From: Candidatus Fermentithermobacillaceae bacterium
GTDB taxonomy: Bacteria; Bacillota; Sulfobacillia; Fermentithermobacillales; DUSS01
Direction of reading: 5' to 3'
Assembly: GCA_014896535.1 (NCBI GenBank)
Contig: JADBKE010000015.1
Coordinates: forward strand, 62,001 to 126,000
DNA: 64,000 nt
The notes below the pieces were generated by a model that worked only from the letters and a program-made list of their open reading frames with translations, did no database searches and was not told the origin of the DNA. How positions within the stretch are numbered: position 1 is the stretch's first letter; each line of letters begins with the position of its first letter. The position numbers were made by a program, and so were the translations under genes. Positions 57,043-64,000 of this stretch are shown here, piece after piece.

Positions 57043-57513
57043 ATGGGCGGTGAAAAAGATATTCGAGTCGTTGCTCAGAACAGGAGAGCCCGTCACGATT
57101 ACTTCGTCGAGGAAACGATAGAGGCTGGGATAGCACTCATCGGCACGGAAGTCAAATCTCTGCGGGCCGGGCGAGCCAGTCTTCAAGATAGCTATGCCGA
57201 GGTCGTAGGAACCGAGGTTTTCCTGAAGAACGCCCACATTGACCAGTACGAGCCCGCTTCCCGGTTTAACCACGACCCGCTGAGACCACGCAGGTTGCTT
57301 CTGCACAAAAACGAAATCCGGAGACTCGCGGCCAGAGTTCAGCAGCGTGGGTACACTCTTATTCCCCTGTCCATTTACTTCAAGGACGGCAAGGCCAAAG
57401 TGGAGCTGGCGTTGTGCAAAGGCAAAAAAAGCTACGACAAACGGGAAGCTATTCGTGAAAGGGACGTCAGGCGCGAAATGGAGCGGGAAGCCCGTGGAAG
57501 GCAGCGATTTTGA
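57043..57513 (+). CDS. smpB: SsrA-binding protein SmpB
   Basis: Partner of tmRNA in trans-translation. It is 156 aa with ARHDYFVEETIEAGIALIGTEVKSLRAGRASLQDSYA, IDQYEPASRFNHDPLRPRRLLLHKNEI and the C-terminal decoding tail (DKREAIRERDVRREMEREARGRQRF). The ATG at 57043 follows AGGCGGGAG. ssrA begins 170 bases downstream with its own promoter. Confidence 0.97.
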   Translation: MGGEKDIRVVAQNRRARHDYFVEETIEAGIALIGTEVKSLRAGRASLQDSYAEVVGTEVFLKNAHIDQYEPASRFNHDPLRPRRLLLHKNEIRRLAARVQQRGYTLIPLSIYFKDGKAKVELALCKGKKSYDKREAIRERDVRREMEREARGRQRF

Positions 57514-57640
57514 TGGGTTTGCGTCGTCCGACCCGGCTGAATTCAGGATACGAGAATCCGCTGGTGACGCCGAACATGCAGGAAGCGTGCAAGCGGCGCC
57601 TCGGAAGATTGAATTCAGAATGTCAGAACGTAAGAATCCC

Positions 57641-57669
57641 TTGTTGAAACGAGGAAAATGTGTTACAAT
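57641..57669 (+). promoter_or_regulatory. Promoter of ssrA
   Basis: TTGTTG (57641-57646), 17 bases, TACAAT (57664-57669) with a TGT extension. It ends 14 bases before the mature 5' end of tmRNA. Confidence 0.7.
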
Positions 57670-57683
57670 CTCACCCGCCAAGT

Positions 57684-58034
57684 GGGGGCGACTAGGTTCG
57701 ACGGCGATAGTCGGGTTTGAGCAGCGAGCATGGGCGCCGCACCCATCAAAAAGCGGCAAAGCAATAAGTGCCAACACTGAGTACGCACTGGCTGCTTAAG
57801 GAATAGCAGTCACGGCGCCGGGAGATGTGCCCTCCGGCTCCCGGAACGCCGTCACCAGGAGGGATACCCATACGGGGACGTCCGGGACCGGATGGGGAAA
57901 GCAATTCCGGACTGGCAATTCCAGGAGCCCGCTCCGGGGCGCCCGGAGTTGCGAGACGAAAACCGGAGATACGCTCGTAGAGACTGAAACTGGATTATCG
58001 TCGGACGAGGGTGCAACTCCCTCCGCCTCCACCA
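57684..58034 (+). tRNA. ssrA: Transfer-messenger RNA (tmRNA)
   Basis: Rescues stalled ribosomes. The 5' end GGGGGCGACTAGGTTCGACG pairs with the 3' end CGCCTCC (58024-58030), followed by A and an encoded CCA (58032-58034). The T arm GAGGG-TGCAACT-CCCTC is present. The tag frame resumes at GCC 57770 after AATAAGT and encodes ANTEYALAA, ending at TAA 57797-57799. Pseudoknot-like GC stems (for example GCCGGGAG with CTCCCGG) follow. The 351-nt length is normal for one-piece tmRNA. The type label tRNA is the nearest available. Confidence 0.95.
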
Positions 58035-58354
58035 TCTATTCCTGCAAAACCTATGTTCCCCAGGATTAGGAAGGCGACGATCATCATATGCCCTAGAGAC
58101 TCAGCAACCATGCCGGAGGACCCCTTACCAGGAGCGCCCACCAGTAGCTCATAGCTTTCCGGCGAGAAACCGCTCATCCCGGGCGTGAAGTGCATGGGCC
58201 TACCCATCTCGGTAGCGCGGCCTATGGCTTCGTCTATGGCTTCCAGACCCGCGATCTTGCGAATCCTGGGGATGGGGAGACCCGCATTTGCCCTGCGAAT
58301 CATCACGTGCACAAGCACGAAAAGAAGAGCCACGAGCACGAAATCCCAGAACAT
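57995..58354 (-). pseudogene. Internally deleted remnant of a DUF6754-type membrane protein
   Basis: A 119-codon minus-strand frame. Residues 1-20 are a membrane helix, followed by RKIAGLEAIDEAIGRATEMGRPMHFTPGM, a segment I recognise from the N-terminus of DUF6754 proteins of about 300 aa or more. It then passes at once to a stretch like their C-terminal end (SYELLVG ... LGHMMIVAFLILGNI) and runs into the 3' end of ssrA. The middle is missing. AGGAGGTGA lies upstream on that strand (58413-58424 region), but the nearest good start codon is far from it. A decayed or deleted gene is the simplest reading. Confidence 0.5.
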
Positions 58355-59222
58355 TTCAGGGGCAAAAAACAGTATTCCTTTGGCAGGTGTTTGCCCTGCG
58401 AGTACCAGGTGATTTCACCTCCTGGTTGAGAGCGACCTGATCACTGAAAGTGGCCGACATCTACAAATGAACCGCTGACGCCATGTCCAAAGTTCCGCAG
58501 TTTCCGTTCGGGCAGGCCCGTTGTCCGTTGGGCAGTGGTTCGGAAGCTAAAAACGCAGCCACCTGCTCGGGTGTCCACAGGGACGCCCGTTGTCCGCTGG
58601 GCAGTGGTTCGGAAGGCAACCGGACTCCCTCTGCCTTCCAGTAAAACCTCCGGACGAAATCAGCCCCTTGTTTTAAGGATCATCGCCGACATCAAGGTAC
58701 CTGACGGCTGGCTCGTAACCGGGAAGATTCCGGGCGACAGCACTACCAGATAGTTCACGATGGGGGTGTAAGCCCGGACGTTGCCCCGAGCTACGGCCTT
58801 CAGGAAGGAGAAATCCGCAAGAACGATGCCACTGATGAGCGCGATCTCGAGATGCTGGAAAGCTCCAGTCTAGGGAGCTTGTGTTAACGGGCCATTCATC
58901 GGGGTGTACGGAAAACTGAGCAGCGAGGACGAATGGGTACCGAACGCGTACGAAAAGCTGAACTCGAGCTACCTCGGAGGCAGGCTCGACCCGGGATGTC
59001 ATTTCGCTACTAGAAGGGATGGTCTTCGACCGTGGCGAAAATGTGCGGGGAAAACACAGTACCGATGCTGCGCTGACGAATGCGACATTGTGATTTTTGG
59101 CCCGGGAATTCGCCTGGAAAATCTTTCCGTCGGAGGTCTGGGATTCTGCCAGGAGGCGCAATCTGAAATGGTTGGGCGTAGTCGGACGTGCTTTCGTGTT
59201 ACACTTTTGAGGGGTGGTACGC
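58355..59222. other. Gene-free region with direct repeats and structured sequence
   Basis: 868 bases with no supportable coding sequence on either strand; frames here are short, lack SDs and look like no family. It holds a 31-base direct repeat (58516 and 58585) and a segment at about 58755-59030 rich in short stems, including AAGCTCC/GGAGCTT (58860-58880). The style (GGGGGTGTAAGCCC, CAGGAAGGAGAAATCCGC, GGTACCGAACGCGTACGAAAAG) recalls the 5' ribozyme part of a group II intron, without any reverse transcriptase. That identification is tentative. Confidence 0.4.
58516..58615. repeat. Pair of 31-base direct repeats with 69-base period
   Basis: The unit beginning GCCCGTTGTCCG and ending GGGCAGTGGTTCGGAAG occurs at 58516-58546 and 58585-58615, differing at one base (T or C after GTCCG). 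The 38-base spacer is unrelated. Two copies with low divergence suggest recent duplication or a conserved binding element. Confidence 0.85.
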
Positions 59223-59678
59223 ATGAACGAGGAATTCGACGCGCAGGTCAATCAAATCGAGGAACTGTTGAGACACGTCGCCTTCATCATTAAGAAGAGA
59301 GGCCGGGATATCTTGAGCGATTTCGGCATAACGAACCCGCAGTTCAATGCCCTTCTGGTTGTCGATAGCCACCCCGACATCACCATGGGCGAGCTGTGCG
59401 AACGTCTTTATCTTGCCTGTTCCACTGCTACGGATCTCATTGATAGAATGGAGAAGAATGGTCTGTTGGAGAGAAGGCGGGACCCCGAGGACAGGCGCGT
59501 AATCCGCCTTCGCGCGATGCCGAAGGCGAAGGAAGTGATTGAGCAGGTGATTCAAGCTCGGCGGAGGTACGTCAAGTCTATCCTGGCCAGGCTCGACGAG
59601 AAAGACATCGAGACACTGGCGAGGTCTCTCCAGCAACTCCATTCGCTCATGACCGAAGAGAACCTGCCCTCGCAGTAG
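59223..59678 (+). CDS. MarR family transcriptional regulator
   Basis: A 151-aa winged-helix regulator. The recognition region is GITNPQFNALLVVDSHPDITMGELCERLYLACSTATDLIDRMEKNGLLERRRDPEDRRVIRLRAMPKA, the typical MarR wHTH with the DxR wing. An N-terminal helix and C-terminal helices form the dimer interface. The ATG at 59223 follows GAGGGGTGG. The ligand and targets are unknown; the adjacent membrane protein gene could be a target. Confidence 0.9.
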   Translation: MNEEFDAQVNQIEELLRHVAFIIKKRGRDILSDFGITNPQFNALLVVDSHPDITMGELCERLYLACSTATDLIDRMEKNGLLERRRDPEDRRVIRLRAMPKAKEVIEQVIQARRRYVKSILARLDEKDIETLARSLQQLHSLMTEENLPSQ

Positions 59679-59709
59679 CACCCCGGGGCGAAGAGAAGAG
59701 GGGATTGTT

Positions 59710-60234
59710 GTGACGTTTCTTCTGGAGTATTTTCTTATCTTCCTGGCCAGAGTGATCGACGTGAGTTTGTCCACCTTCCGGATGCTCCTGGTGGTCCGGG
59801 GAAGAAAGTACCCGGCGGCGGGGATAGGGTTTGTGGAGGCTTCCATCTATATCGCAGCCCTCACCAGGGTGCTAAGGAATATGGACGATCCCTTCAAAAT
59901 AGTGGCGTACGGGCTGGGCTTCGCCACCGGCACCATACTGGGAAGCTTGCTAGAGGAAAAAGTCGCGCTGGGGCTGGCCACGGTTGAAGTGGTTCCTCAG
60001 GACGGTCGCGAGGCGGAGCTGGAAACGCGACTGAGGGAAGCCGGGTTCGGTGTAACGGTCCTCGCGGGACGAGGTCTCCGGGGACAACGTCCTGTGCTCA
60101 TGCTGTCTTGCGACAGGAAGAGCATTCCGGCTGTGGATGAAATAATAAGGGATGTGGCTCCCGATTCGTTCGTCACCATATTGGAGACCAGAGGGGTTCG
60201 GGGCGGGGTAATCCCGTACCGGAAGGCGAAATGA
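59710..60234 (+). CDS. DUF5698/DUF2179 (UPF0316) membrane protein
   Basis: A 174-aa protein: an N-terminal membrane domain of about 90 residues (FLARVIDVSLSTFRMLLVVRGRKYPAAGIGFVEASIYIAAL), then a soluble DUF2179 domain (GFGVTVLAGRGLRGQRPVLMLSCDRKSIPAVDEII). Function is unknown. The GTG start at 59710 is 31 bases after the MarR gene, so they are probably cotranscribed. Confidence 0.88.
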   Translation: MTFLLEYFLIFLARVIDVSLSTFRMLLVVRGRKYPAAGIGFVEASIYIAALTRVLRNMDDPFKIVAYGLGFATGTILGSLLEEKVALGLATVEVVPQDGREAELETRLREAGFGVTVLAGRGLRGQRPVLMLSCDRKSIPAVDEIIRDVAPDSFVTILETRGVRGGVIPYRKAK

Positions 60235-60363
60235 GGGAGCGCTGCTGACATCCGGCGCCGGTTGGTTTCCTGGGGGTTGCTCCCACAATGAGGCCAACCC
60301 GCTGTGGATATGAGGGCGGACCTAGAAAGACGCCGATCAAAACGCACCGGGATGTGATGAGGA

Positions 60364-61164
60364 TTGAGAAACGACGGCAGAAGCCAGAGGGAGATTCGCC
60401 CGGTCAAGATTTTTCCGGGCGTTTTAAAGTACGCCGAGGGATCCTGTCTCATCGAGACGGGCGACACAAAGGTCCTGGTGGCGGTGTCCATTGAGGACAA
60501 GGTTCCCCAATTTCTGAAAGGAACCTCCCAGGGATGGCTCACCGCCGAATATTCGATGCTCCCGCGCGCCACCGTGACCAGGACGCCCCGGGAAGTGTCC
60601 AAGGGTAGGCCGGGCGGGCGGACGATGGAGATCCAGCGGCTGATCGGTCGCAGCTTGCGGGCAGCTATAGATCTGAGTGCCATTGGCGAGCGGACTCTGT
60701 GGGTGGACTGCGACGTCATCCAGGCAGATGGGGGGACCCGAACCGCATCCATTACGGGGGGATTTGTCGCGCTGGTGAACGCCATAAACCGCATGAGAGA
60801 GCAGGGGCTCATCACCTGCTTCCCGGTGGTGGACTATGTGGCGGCTGTCAGCGTGGGAATCGTATCGGGCGAGGTGTACCTCGATCTGTGCTACGAAGAA
60901 GATTGCATTGCAGATGTGGACATGAACGTCGTAATGACGGGAAAGGGTGAGTTCATCGAGGTACAGGGGACAGGCGAGCATTCACCCTTCTCTAAGGAAA
61001 AGCTCGACCTGCTCCTTGATGCGGCCCGGCTGGGTATCAGGCAGCTCATGGAGCATCAGAAGGAGGTGCTGGGTCCTCTCGCGGACGAAATCGGGCGATA
61101 TGTCCCCAGCACGGAAAAAGGAGAAAGCAGAGTGGCGGGCGAGCAGGACCTGGAACACTCGTGA
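60364..61164 (+). CDS. rph: Ribonuclease PH
   Basis: Phosphorolytic 3'-exoribonuclease that trims tRNA precursors; hexameric. It is 266 aa with [16 protein letters not shown], the RNA-binding [35 protein letters not shown], and [24 protein letters not shown]. The catalytic C-terminal region includes [28 protein letters not shown]. The TTG at 60364 has a weak SD (GATGAGG). It overlaps rdgB by 4 bases. Confidence 0.95.
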   Translation: MRNDGRSQREIRPVKIFPGVLKYAEGSCLIETGDTKVLVAVSIEDKVPQFLKGTSQGWLTAEYSMLPRATVTRTPREVSKGRPGGRTMEIQRLIGRSLRAAIDLSAIGERTLWVDCDVIQADGGTRTASITGGFVALVNAINRMREQGLITCFPVVDYVAAVSVGIVSGEVYLDLCYEEDCIADVDMNVVMTGKGEFIEVQGTGEHSPFSKEKLDLLLDAARLGIRQLMEHQKEVLGPLADEIGRYVPSTEKGESRVAGEQDLEHS

Positions 61165-61796
61165 AAATCACGGTAGCCACCAAAAATCCTGGCAAGACCA
61201 GGGAAATCAGCCGCATCCTGCGATCCTTTCTTCCGGACGTTCCTCTGGAGATCGCAGATCTCACAGCTGGAGGCGCTTTTTACGAATCTCCCGAAGAGAC
61301 GGGCTCAACTTTCATGGAGAACGCCGAGATGAAAGCCAGATGCGCTTGGGAAAAGCTCGGGCCTTCCGCTGGACTGGTGCTGGGGGAGGATTCCGGTCTT
61401 GAGGTGGATTACCTTCACGGGCTGCCCGGGGTGCGGTCGCACCGGTTTTCGGGGCCCGCGGCCACCGACGAACAGAACAACGCTGCCCTCCTTAAAAAGT
61501 TGGAGGGCGTTCCGTGGGAAAAGCGCACCGCAAGGTACAGGTGTGCGATGGTCCTCGTGGATGGCGGCGCTGTGGTGGCCCGTTCCGAGGGTACCGTTGA
61601 GGGGTTCATTCTCATGGCACCTCGCGGCACCGGCGGGTTCGGATACGACCCCTTGTTTTACTGCCCCGAACTGGGCAAGGCGTTCGGAGAAAGCTCGGCT
61701 GAGGAAAAGAACAAGGTGAGTCACAGGGCGCGGGCTCTGGCAGGTCTGGCTCCCGTGCTCAGGCGGATGTGCCAAACTCAACGCGAAAACCTTTGA
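61161..61796 (+). CDS. rdgB: XTP/dITP pyrophosphatase (RdgB/HAM1 family)
   Basis: Hydrolyses non-canonical purine nucleoside triphosphates, keeping them out of DNA. It is 211 aa with [14 protein letters not shown] (substrate loop), [55 protein letters not shown] and SHRARAL. The GTG overlaps the rph stop. The rph-rdgB-yfcE order is common in Bacillota. Confidence 0.95.
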   Translation: MKITVATKNPGKTREISRILRSFLPDVPLEIADLTAGGAFYESPEETGSTFMENAEMKARCAWEKLGPSAGLVLGEDSGLEVDYLHGLPGVRSHRFSGPAATDEQNNAALLKKLEGVPWEKRTARYRCAMVLVDGGAVVARSEGTVEGFILMAPRGTGGFGYDPLFYCPELGKAFGESSAEEKNKVSHRARALAGLAPVLRRMCQTQRENL

Positions 61797-61917
61797 GTCA
61801 GCATTGGGTTCGCCGTGCGTTTAACACGGTTTTCTCAGAAGGCGTCGGGGGAAGCCCCGATGCGGGTCGGCAGGTCAAGGTGTAGGTCAAGACGGGCCTT
61901 TAAGGTGAGGACTGGCT

Positions 61918-62403
61918 TTGAAGATAGGAGCGATTTCCGATACCCACGGCGATTTCCGGGCTATCCGGGAGGCTTTGAAGCGCCTGGGCGACATCGATCT
62001 GTTGCTGCACGCCGGTGACTTCTACGAAGACGCCCAGCGGATTCAGCAGTCCCTGGATATACGCGTCGTTTCGGTGGTAGGTAATTGCGACTATATGGTC
62101 AGGGGACCGGCTGAGGAGATGATGGCCGTTGGCGGACGCCGGATTTACCTCACCCATGGCCACCTGTACCAGGTGAAGAAGAACCTCGTTCTCCTGATTG
62201 AGCGGGCAAAGAGTCTAGGCGCTCACTGCGTGGTATTCGGCCATACGCACGTGCCCCTGGTGTCGCACGTGGACGGGCTTCTCCTGGTGAACCCCGGCAG
62301 CCCATCCACCCCGCGTTCCGGCACAAAGCGGGCCTGCGCGGTGCTGGATGTAACCCAGGCTTCGGTAAAGGCGAAGACCATATACCTCGACGAAGACAAC
62401 TGA
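61918..62403 (+). CDS. YfcE/MJ0936-type metallophosphoesterase
   Basis: A 161-aa calcineurin-like phosphoesterase. Metal motifs are SDTHGD (D8, H10), LLHAGDF, VVGNCDY, LTHGH and VVFGHTHVP. Relatives hydrolyse phosphodiesters such as bis-p-nitrophenyl phosphate and cyclic nucleotides; the real substrate is unknown. The TTG start at 61918 follows AAGGTGAGG. It lies 121 bases after rdgB. Confidence 0.92.
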   Translation: MKIGAISDTHGDFRAIREALKRLGDIDLLLHAGDFYEDAQRIQQSLDIRVVSVVGNCDYMVRGPAEEMMAVGGRRIYLTHGHLYQVKKNLVLLIERAKSLGAHCVVFGHTHVPLVSHVDGLLLVNPGSPSTPRSGTKRACAVLDVTQASVKAKTIYLDEDN

Positions 62404-62458
62404 CACAGTGATACGTAGGGTATGTTACCGCCCACCGGGCGATCTTCCGTCTGCCGCG

Positions 62459-62487
62459 TTGCTTTCGCCATTGTGCGACTTTATAAT
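62459..62487 (+). promoter_or_regulatory. Promoter of tRNA-Pro
   Basis: TTGCTT (62459-62464), exactly 17 bases, TATAAT (62482-62487). The predicted start near 62494 gives a leader of about 50 bases before the mature tRNA. The -10 is enclosed by a 9-base inverted repeat (62472-62513). Confidence 0.75.
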
Positions 62488-62513
62488 TCTAGCGGAAGAA
62501 TAGCAGTCGCACA
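62472..62513. repeat. 9-base inverted repeat enclosing the tRNA-Pro -10 box
   Basis: TGTGCGACT (62472-62480) and AGTCGCACA (62505-62513) are perfect complements 24 bases apart, centred just downstream of the TATAAT. A repressor dimer bound here would block the promoter. An RNA hairpin is not possible because the left arm is upstream of the start site. Confidence 0.7.
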
Positions 62514-62542
62514 GTGCGTAGCTCCTTGGAAAGCGCATGTGT

Positions 62543-62619
62543 CGGGGAGTGGCGCAGTTTGGTAGCGCGCATGGTTTGGGACCATGAGGCCCCGGGTTCA
62601 AGTCCCGGCTCCCCGACCA
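62543..62619 (+). tRNA. tRNA-Pro (anticodon TGG)
   Basis: Acceptor CGGGGAG/CTCCCCG, D stem GCGC/GCGC, anticodon stem CATGG/CCATG with loop TTTGGGA (anticodon TGG), T arm CCGGG-TTCAAGT-CCCGG, and encoded CCA (62617-62619). It is 77 nt long. It marks the edge between ordinary chromosome and the AT-richer segment to the right. Confidence 0.97.
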
Positions 62620-63137
62620 GCATAACCCCAAGAACAGAAAGACCCGGGTTGCAATTTGATAGGAATCTGATAGGAAGACGAAGCAAGTTCTGGGCTTCTT
62701 TTGCGGTACGGTCAGCCGGTAGCGGGGGAAGGACGTTACCGCCGGTTATTCACCCGTCTATTTGATGTGTTCGGACCGGCCATCCTGGGAACGCGGAAGC
62801 TAGGCCGGAACTTTTTTCGTCCAAGGAGACTTTTCCAAGTTTTGTGAGTCCCTGTTGTCACGTGGTCTTGTAGAAGAAATTGACTTAGAAGAAGCAGAGG
62901 GTCATTTGTCTTCCAGCTGCATTGTTGGGGGGAGTGACAATGGAGTGCGATAGCAAGTATTAGTATTGTTCCGCTTGTTGACGTCGAACGCTGCAAAGGT
63001 CAATGCAGAGGAAAGGACAGCCGTAATTGAATGCGACCGTGAAGGTCGACGTGTGACAGAGTGTTAAGCCAACACAGGTAGGTTTCCGGGTGTTGGCTTA
63101 ACACTTGCAGTTATTGCCAGTGATTGGGGTTTTCAGA
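62620..63137. other. Gap between tRNA-Pro and the ABC exporter gene
   Basis: 518 bases without a convincing gene. Base composition shifts from GC-rich to AT-rich at about 62.8 kb. It holds a small hairpin (CGGTAGCG ... CGTTACCG, 62717-62741) and the 16-base inverted repeat at 63060-63105. Short frames are present (for example 62855-62953) but lack well-placed SDs. Confidence 0.55.
63060..63105. repeat. 16-base perfect inverted repeat upstream of the ABC exporter
   Basis: AGTGTTAAGCCAACAC (63060-63075) and GTGTTGGCTTAACACT (63090-63105) are exact reverse complements separated by 14 bases, 32 bases before the exporter start. There is no T tract after it. It could be an operator, an element end or an attenuator-like stem. 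Confidence 0.85.
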
Positions 63138-64000
63138 GTGAAGCTAAGAGACGCATTTAGATATGTGATTTGGGGAATTAGGAAACTGCCATTTCTGATG
63201 ACGGCCTACATCGGTCTATTTGCTTTGAATGCAGTAATCCCAAGTGTGATTGTGGTTCTCTTTTCCGGTTTCGTTGATAGAGCTATAGACTGTTTCAAAC
63301 TCAATTTGAGCGTAAGCCAAGTCGTTCTACAGTTGGGTTTGATTGCAGGTTGTATGCTGCTTTCCGCCGTGATAGTTGCAGTTGCAAAACTTGTCGGCAT
63401 AAGAGTACATAACCAGTTGGAGATGTCTGTACTGTCAGAAATAAACAACAGGCTTGAGAATCTGAGTTATTCCACTTTGGAGAGTGAAGAAACTCAGGCC
63501 TTACTTCAAAGAGTAGGGAAGGAACCGGTTGAAAACTTTTTTAATGGCATAAATAACAGTCTGAAGATTATTTCACACTTGATTGAGGTGGTTGGATTTG
63601 CTGCCGTAATAATCGGCTATAGCTGGTATGTTGGGGCCGCGATAGTTCTTATTGCCATTCCGGTATTGAGACAAGCTTACAAGAGCGGAGTCTATGAATA
63701 TCAGGTTTTTGAAGAGGCCCAAGAGAACAAGAGAAAGATTGAATACTACGAGAGTGTTTTGACATCGAGACCCTACTCAGCCGAGAGGAAACTGTTTTCT
63801 TTCAGCCCTTTTATCGCTGAAAAATGGAGCGCTGAATACAATAAGTATGTCGAGCTTAACGAAGAGGGTTTAAAGAAAATATCCAAGAACATTGGGATTA
63901 CAGGCACGGCAACAAATCTTGTCCCACTGCTATTTGGATTATTTCTGCTTGTTCCTCTCTCAAGAGGGAGCATTTCCGCAGGGGTTTTTGTCAGCTTGCT
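63138..64000 (+). CDS. ABC exporter, transmembrane domain (3' end outside window)
   Basis: An open frame from GTG 63138 to the window edge, 287 codons so far. It has helices at about 17-45 (PFLMTAYIGLFALNAVIPSVIVVLF), 62-85, 150-180 and 262-285. The cytoplasmic stretch VLTSRPYSAERKLFSFSPFIAEKW is typical of the intracellular loop of type I ABC exporters (MsbA/LanT-like without visible peptidase domain). The ATPase domain must lie beyond the edge. Base and codon use is AT-rich, unlike the genes to the left, which suggests acquisition by transfer. No strong SD precedes the GTG, so the start is uncertain. Confidence 0.75.
   Translation, partial: MKLRDAFRYVIWGIRKLPFLMTAYIGLFALNAVIPSVIVVLFSGFVDRAIDCFKLNLSVSQVVLQLGLIAGCMLLSAVIVAVAKLVGIRVHNQLEMSVLSEINNRLENLSYSTLESEETQALLQRVGKEPVENFFNGINNSLKIISHLIEVVGFAAVIIGYSWYVGAAIVLIAIPVLRQAYKSGVYEYQVFEEAQENKRKIEYYESVLTSRPYSAERKLFSFSPFIAEKWSAEYNKYVELNEEGLKKISKNIGITGTATNLVPLLFGLFLLVPLSRGSISAGVFVSL

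Noticed and set aside
58516-58615. CRISPR array
   Set aside because: Only two repeat copies with one 38-base spacer, no cas genes and no palindromic repeat.
58673-59251. 192-codon minus-strand open frame in the gene-free region
   Set aside because: No SD, composition unlike a protein, no domain; the region has RNA-like structure instead.
58904-59293. 129-codon plus-strand open frame running into the MarR gene
   Set aside because: It overlaps the start of the well-supported MarR gene in another frame and resembles nothing.
62954-63023. Cysteine-containing peptide frame ending CKGQCRGKDSRN
   Set aside because: No ATG, GTG or TTG start is available in frame after the preceding stop.
62620-64000. 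Attachment-site repeat of the tRNA-Pro 3' end
   Set aside because: Only an 8-base match (CCCGGGTT at about 62642) is present in the window; a true att duplicate would need to be longer and may lie outside.

Overview
The window is a GC-rich chromosomal segment of a Bacillota bacterium, most likely a Clostridia-type, possibly spore-forming anaerobe. The evidence is gene order and content: the S10-spc-alpha ribosomal supercluster runs directly into ecfA1-ecfA2-ecfT-truA-rplM-rpsI and then a CwlD-type amidase. Further on lie a complete Stickland-type ornithine catabolic set, a gap-pgk-tpiA-gpmI-eno-secG block, a membrane pyrophosphatase and smpB-ssrA. Zinc-ribbon forms of S4, S14, L24, L36 and adenylate kinase recur. 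GTG and TTG starts are very common, most behind strong Shine-Dalgarno (SD) sequences. I cannot name a species.

Layout. 1-18.5 kb: ribosomal proteins, cut on the left inside rplC, with secY, adk, map, infA, rpoA, the ECF transporter energising module and truA. Genes are packed or overlapping. rpmD (L30) is absent from its usual place between rpsE and rplO. 18.6-19.3 kb: cwlD-like amidase. 19.5-27.4 kb: ord-ortA-ortB-oraS-oraE-MutL/GlmL-like-orr, a route from L-ornithine through D-ornithine and 2,4-diaminopentanoate to alanine and acetyl-CoA. 27.5-30.0 kb: a Memo-AMMECR1 fusion and its radical SAM partner (AmmeMemoRadiSam, function unknown). 30.2-32.5 kb: ornithine carbamoyltransferase and a cyclic-2,3-diphosphoglycerate-synthetase-like GTPase, closed by a clear terminator. 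Ornithine is the shared metabolite of the 19.5-32.5 kb block.

32.6-46.2 kb is mixed: an unusual GT2 glycosyltransferase with a large insertion, a single-repeat GDT1 protein, tRNA-Arg(CCG), a NYN-domain protein, a DUF6514-like gene, a covalent-FMN-type lipoprotein, murI, ferredoxin, an M19 dipeptidase, a GH18 wall hydrolase, an SH3/AMIN amidase, a TPR protein and a P-loop/Asp23-like fusion. 46.3-56.2 kb: rpoN, lower glycolysis, secG and hppA. 56.3-62.4 kb: HD protein, smpB, tmRNA, a decayed DUF6754-type gene, about 0.8 kb of gene-free repeat and structure-rich DNA, a MarR regulator, a DUF5698/DUF2179 protein, rph, rdgB and a YfcE-type phosphoesterase.

After tRNA-Pro(TGG) at 62.5 kb the DNA becomes distinctly AT-richer. 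It holds a 16-bp perfect inverted repeat and the start of an ABC exporter cut by the right edge, which looks like the beginning of an accessory island. I found no CRISPR array, prophage or intact insertion sequence. No complete new system is demonstrable. The best leads are the island at the right edge, the structured region at 58.5-59.2 kb, the split GT2 enzyme, the P-loop/Asp23 fusion, and the unexplained AmmeMemoRadiSam and cDPGS-like genes beside ornithine metabolism.
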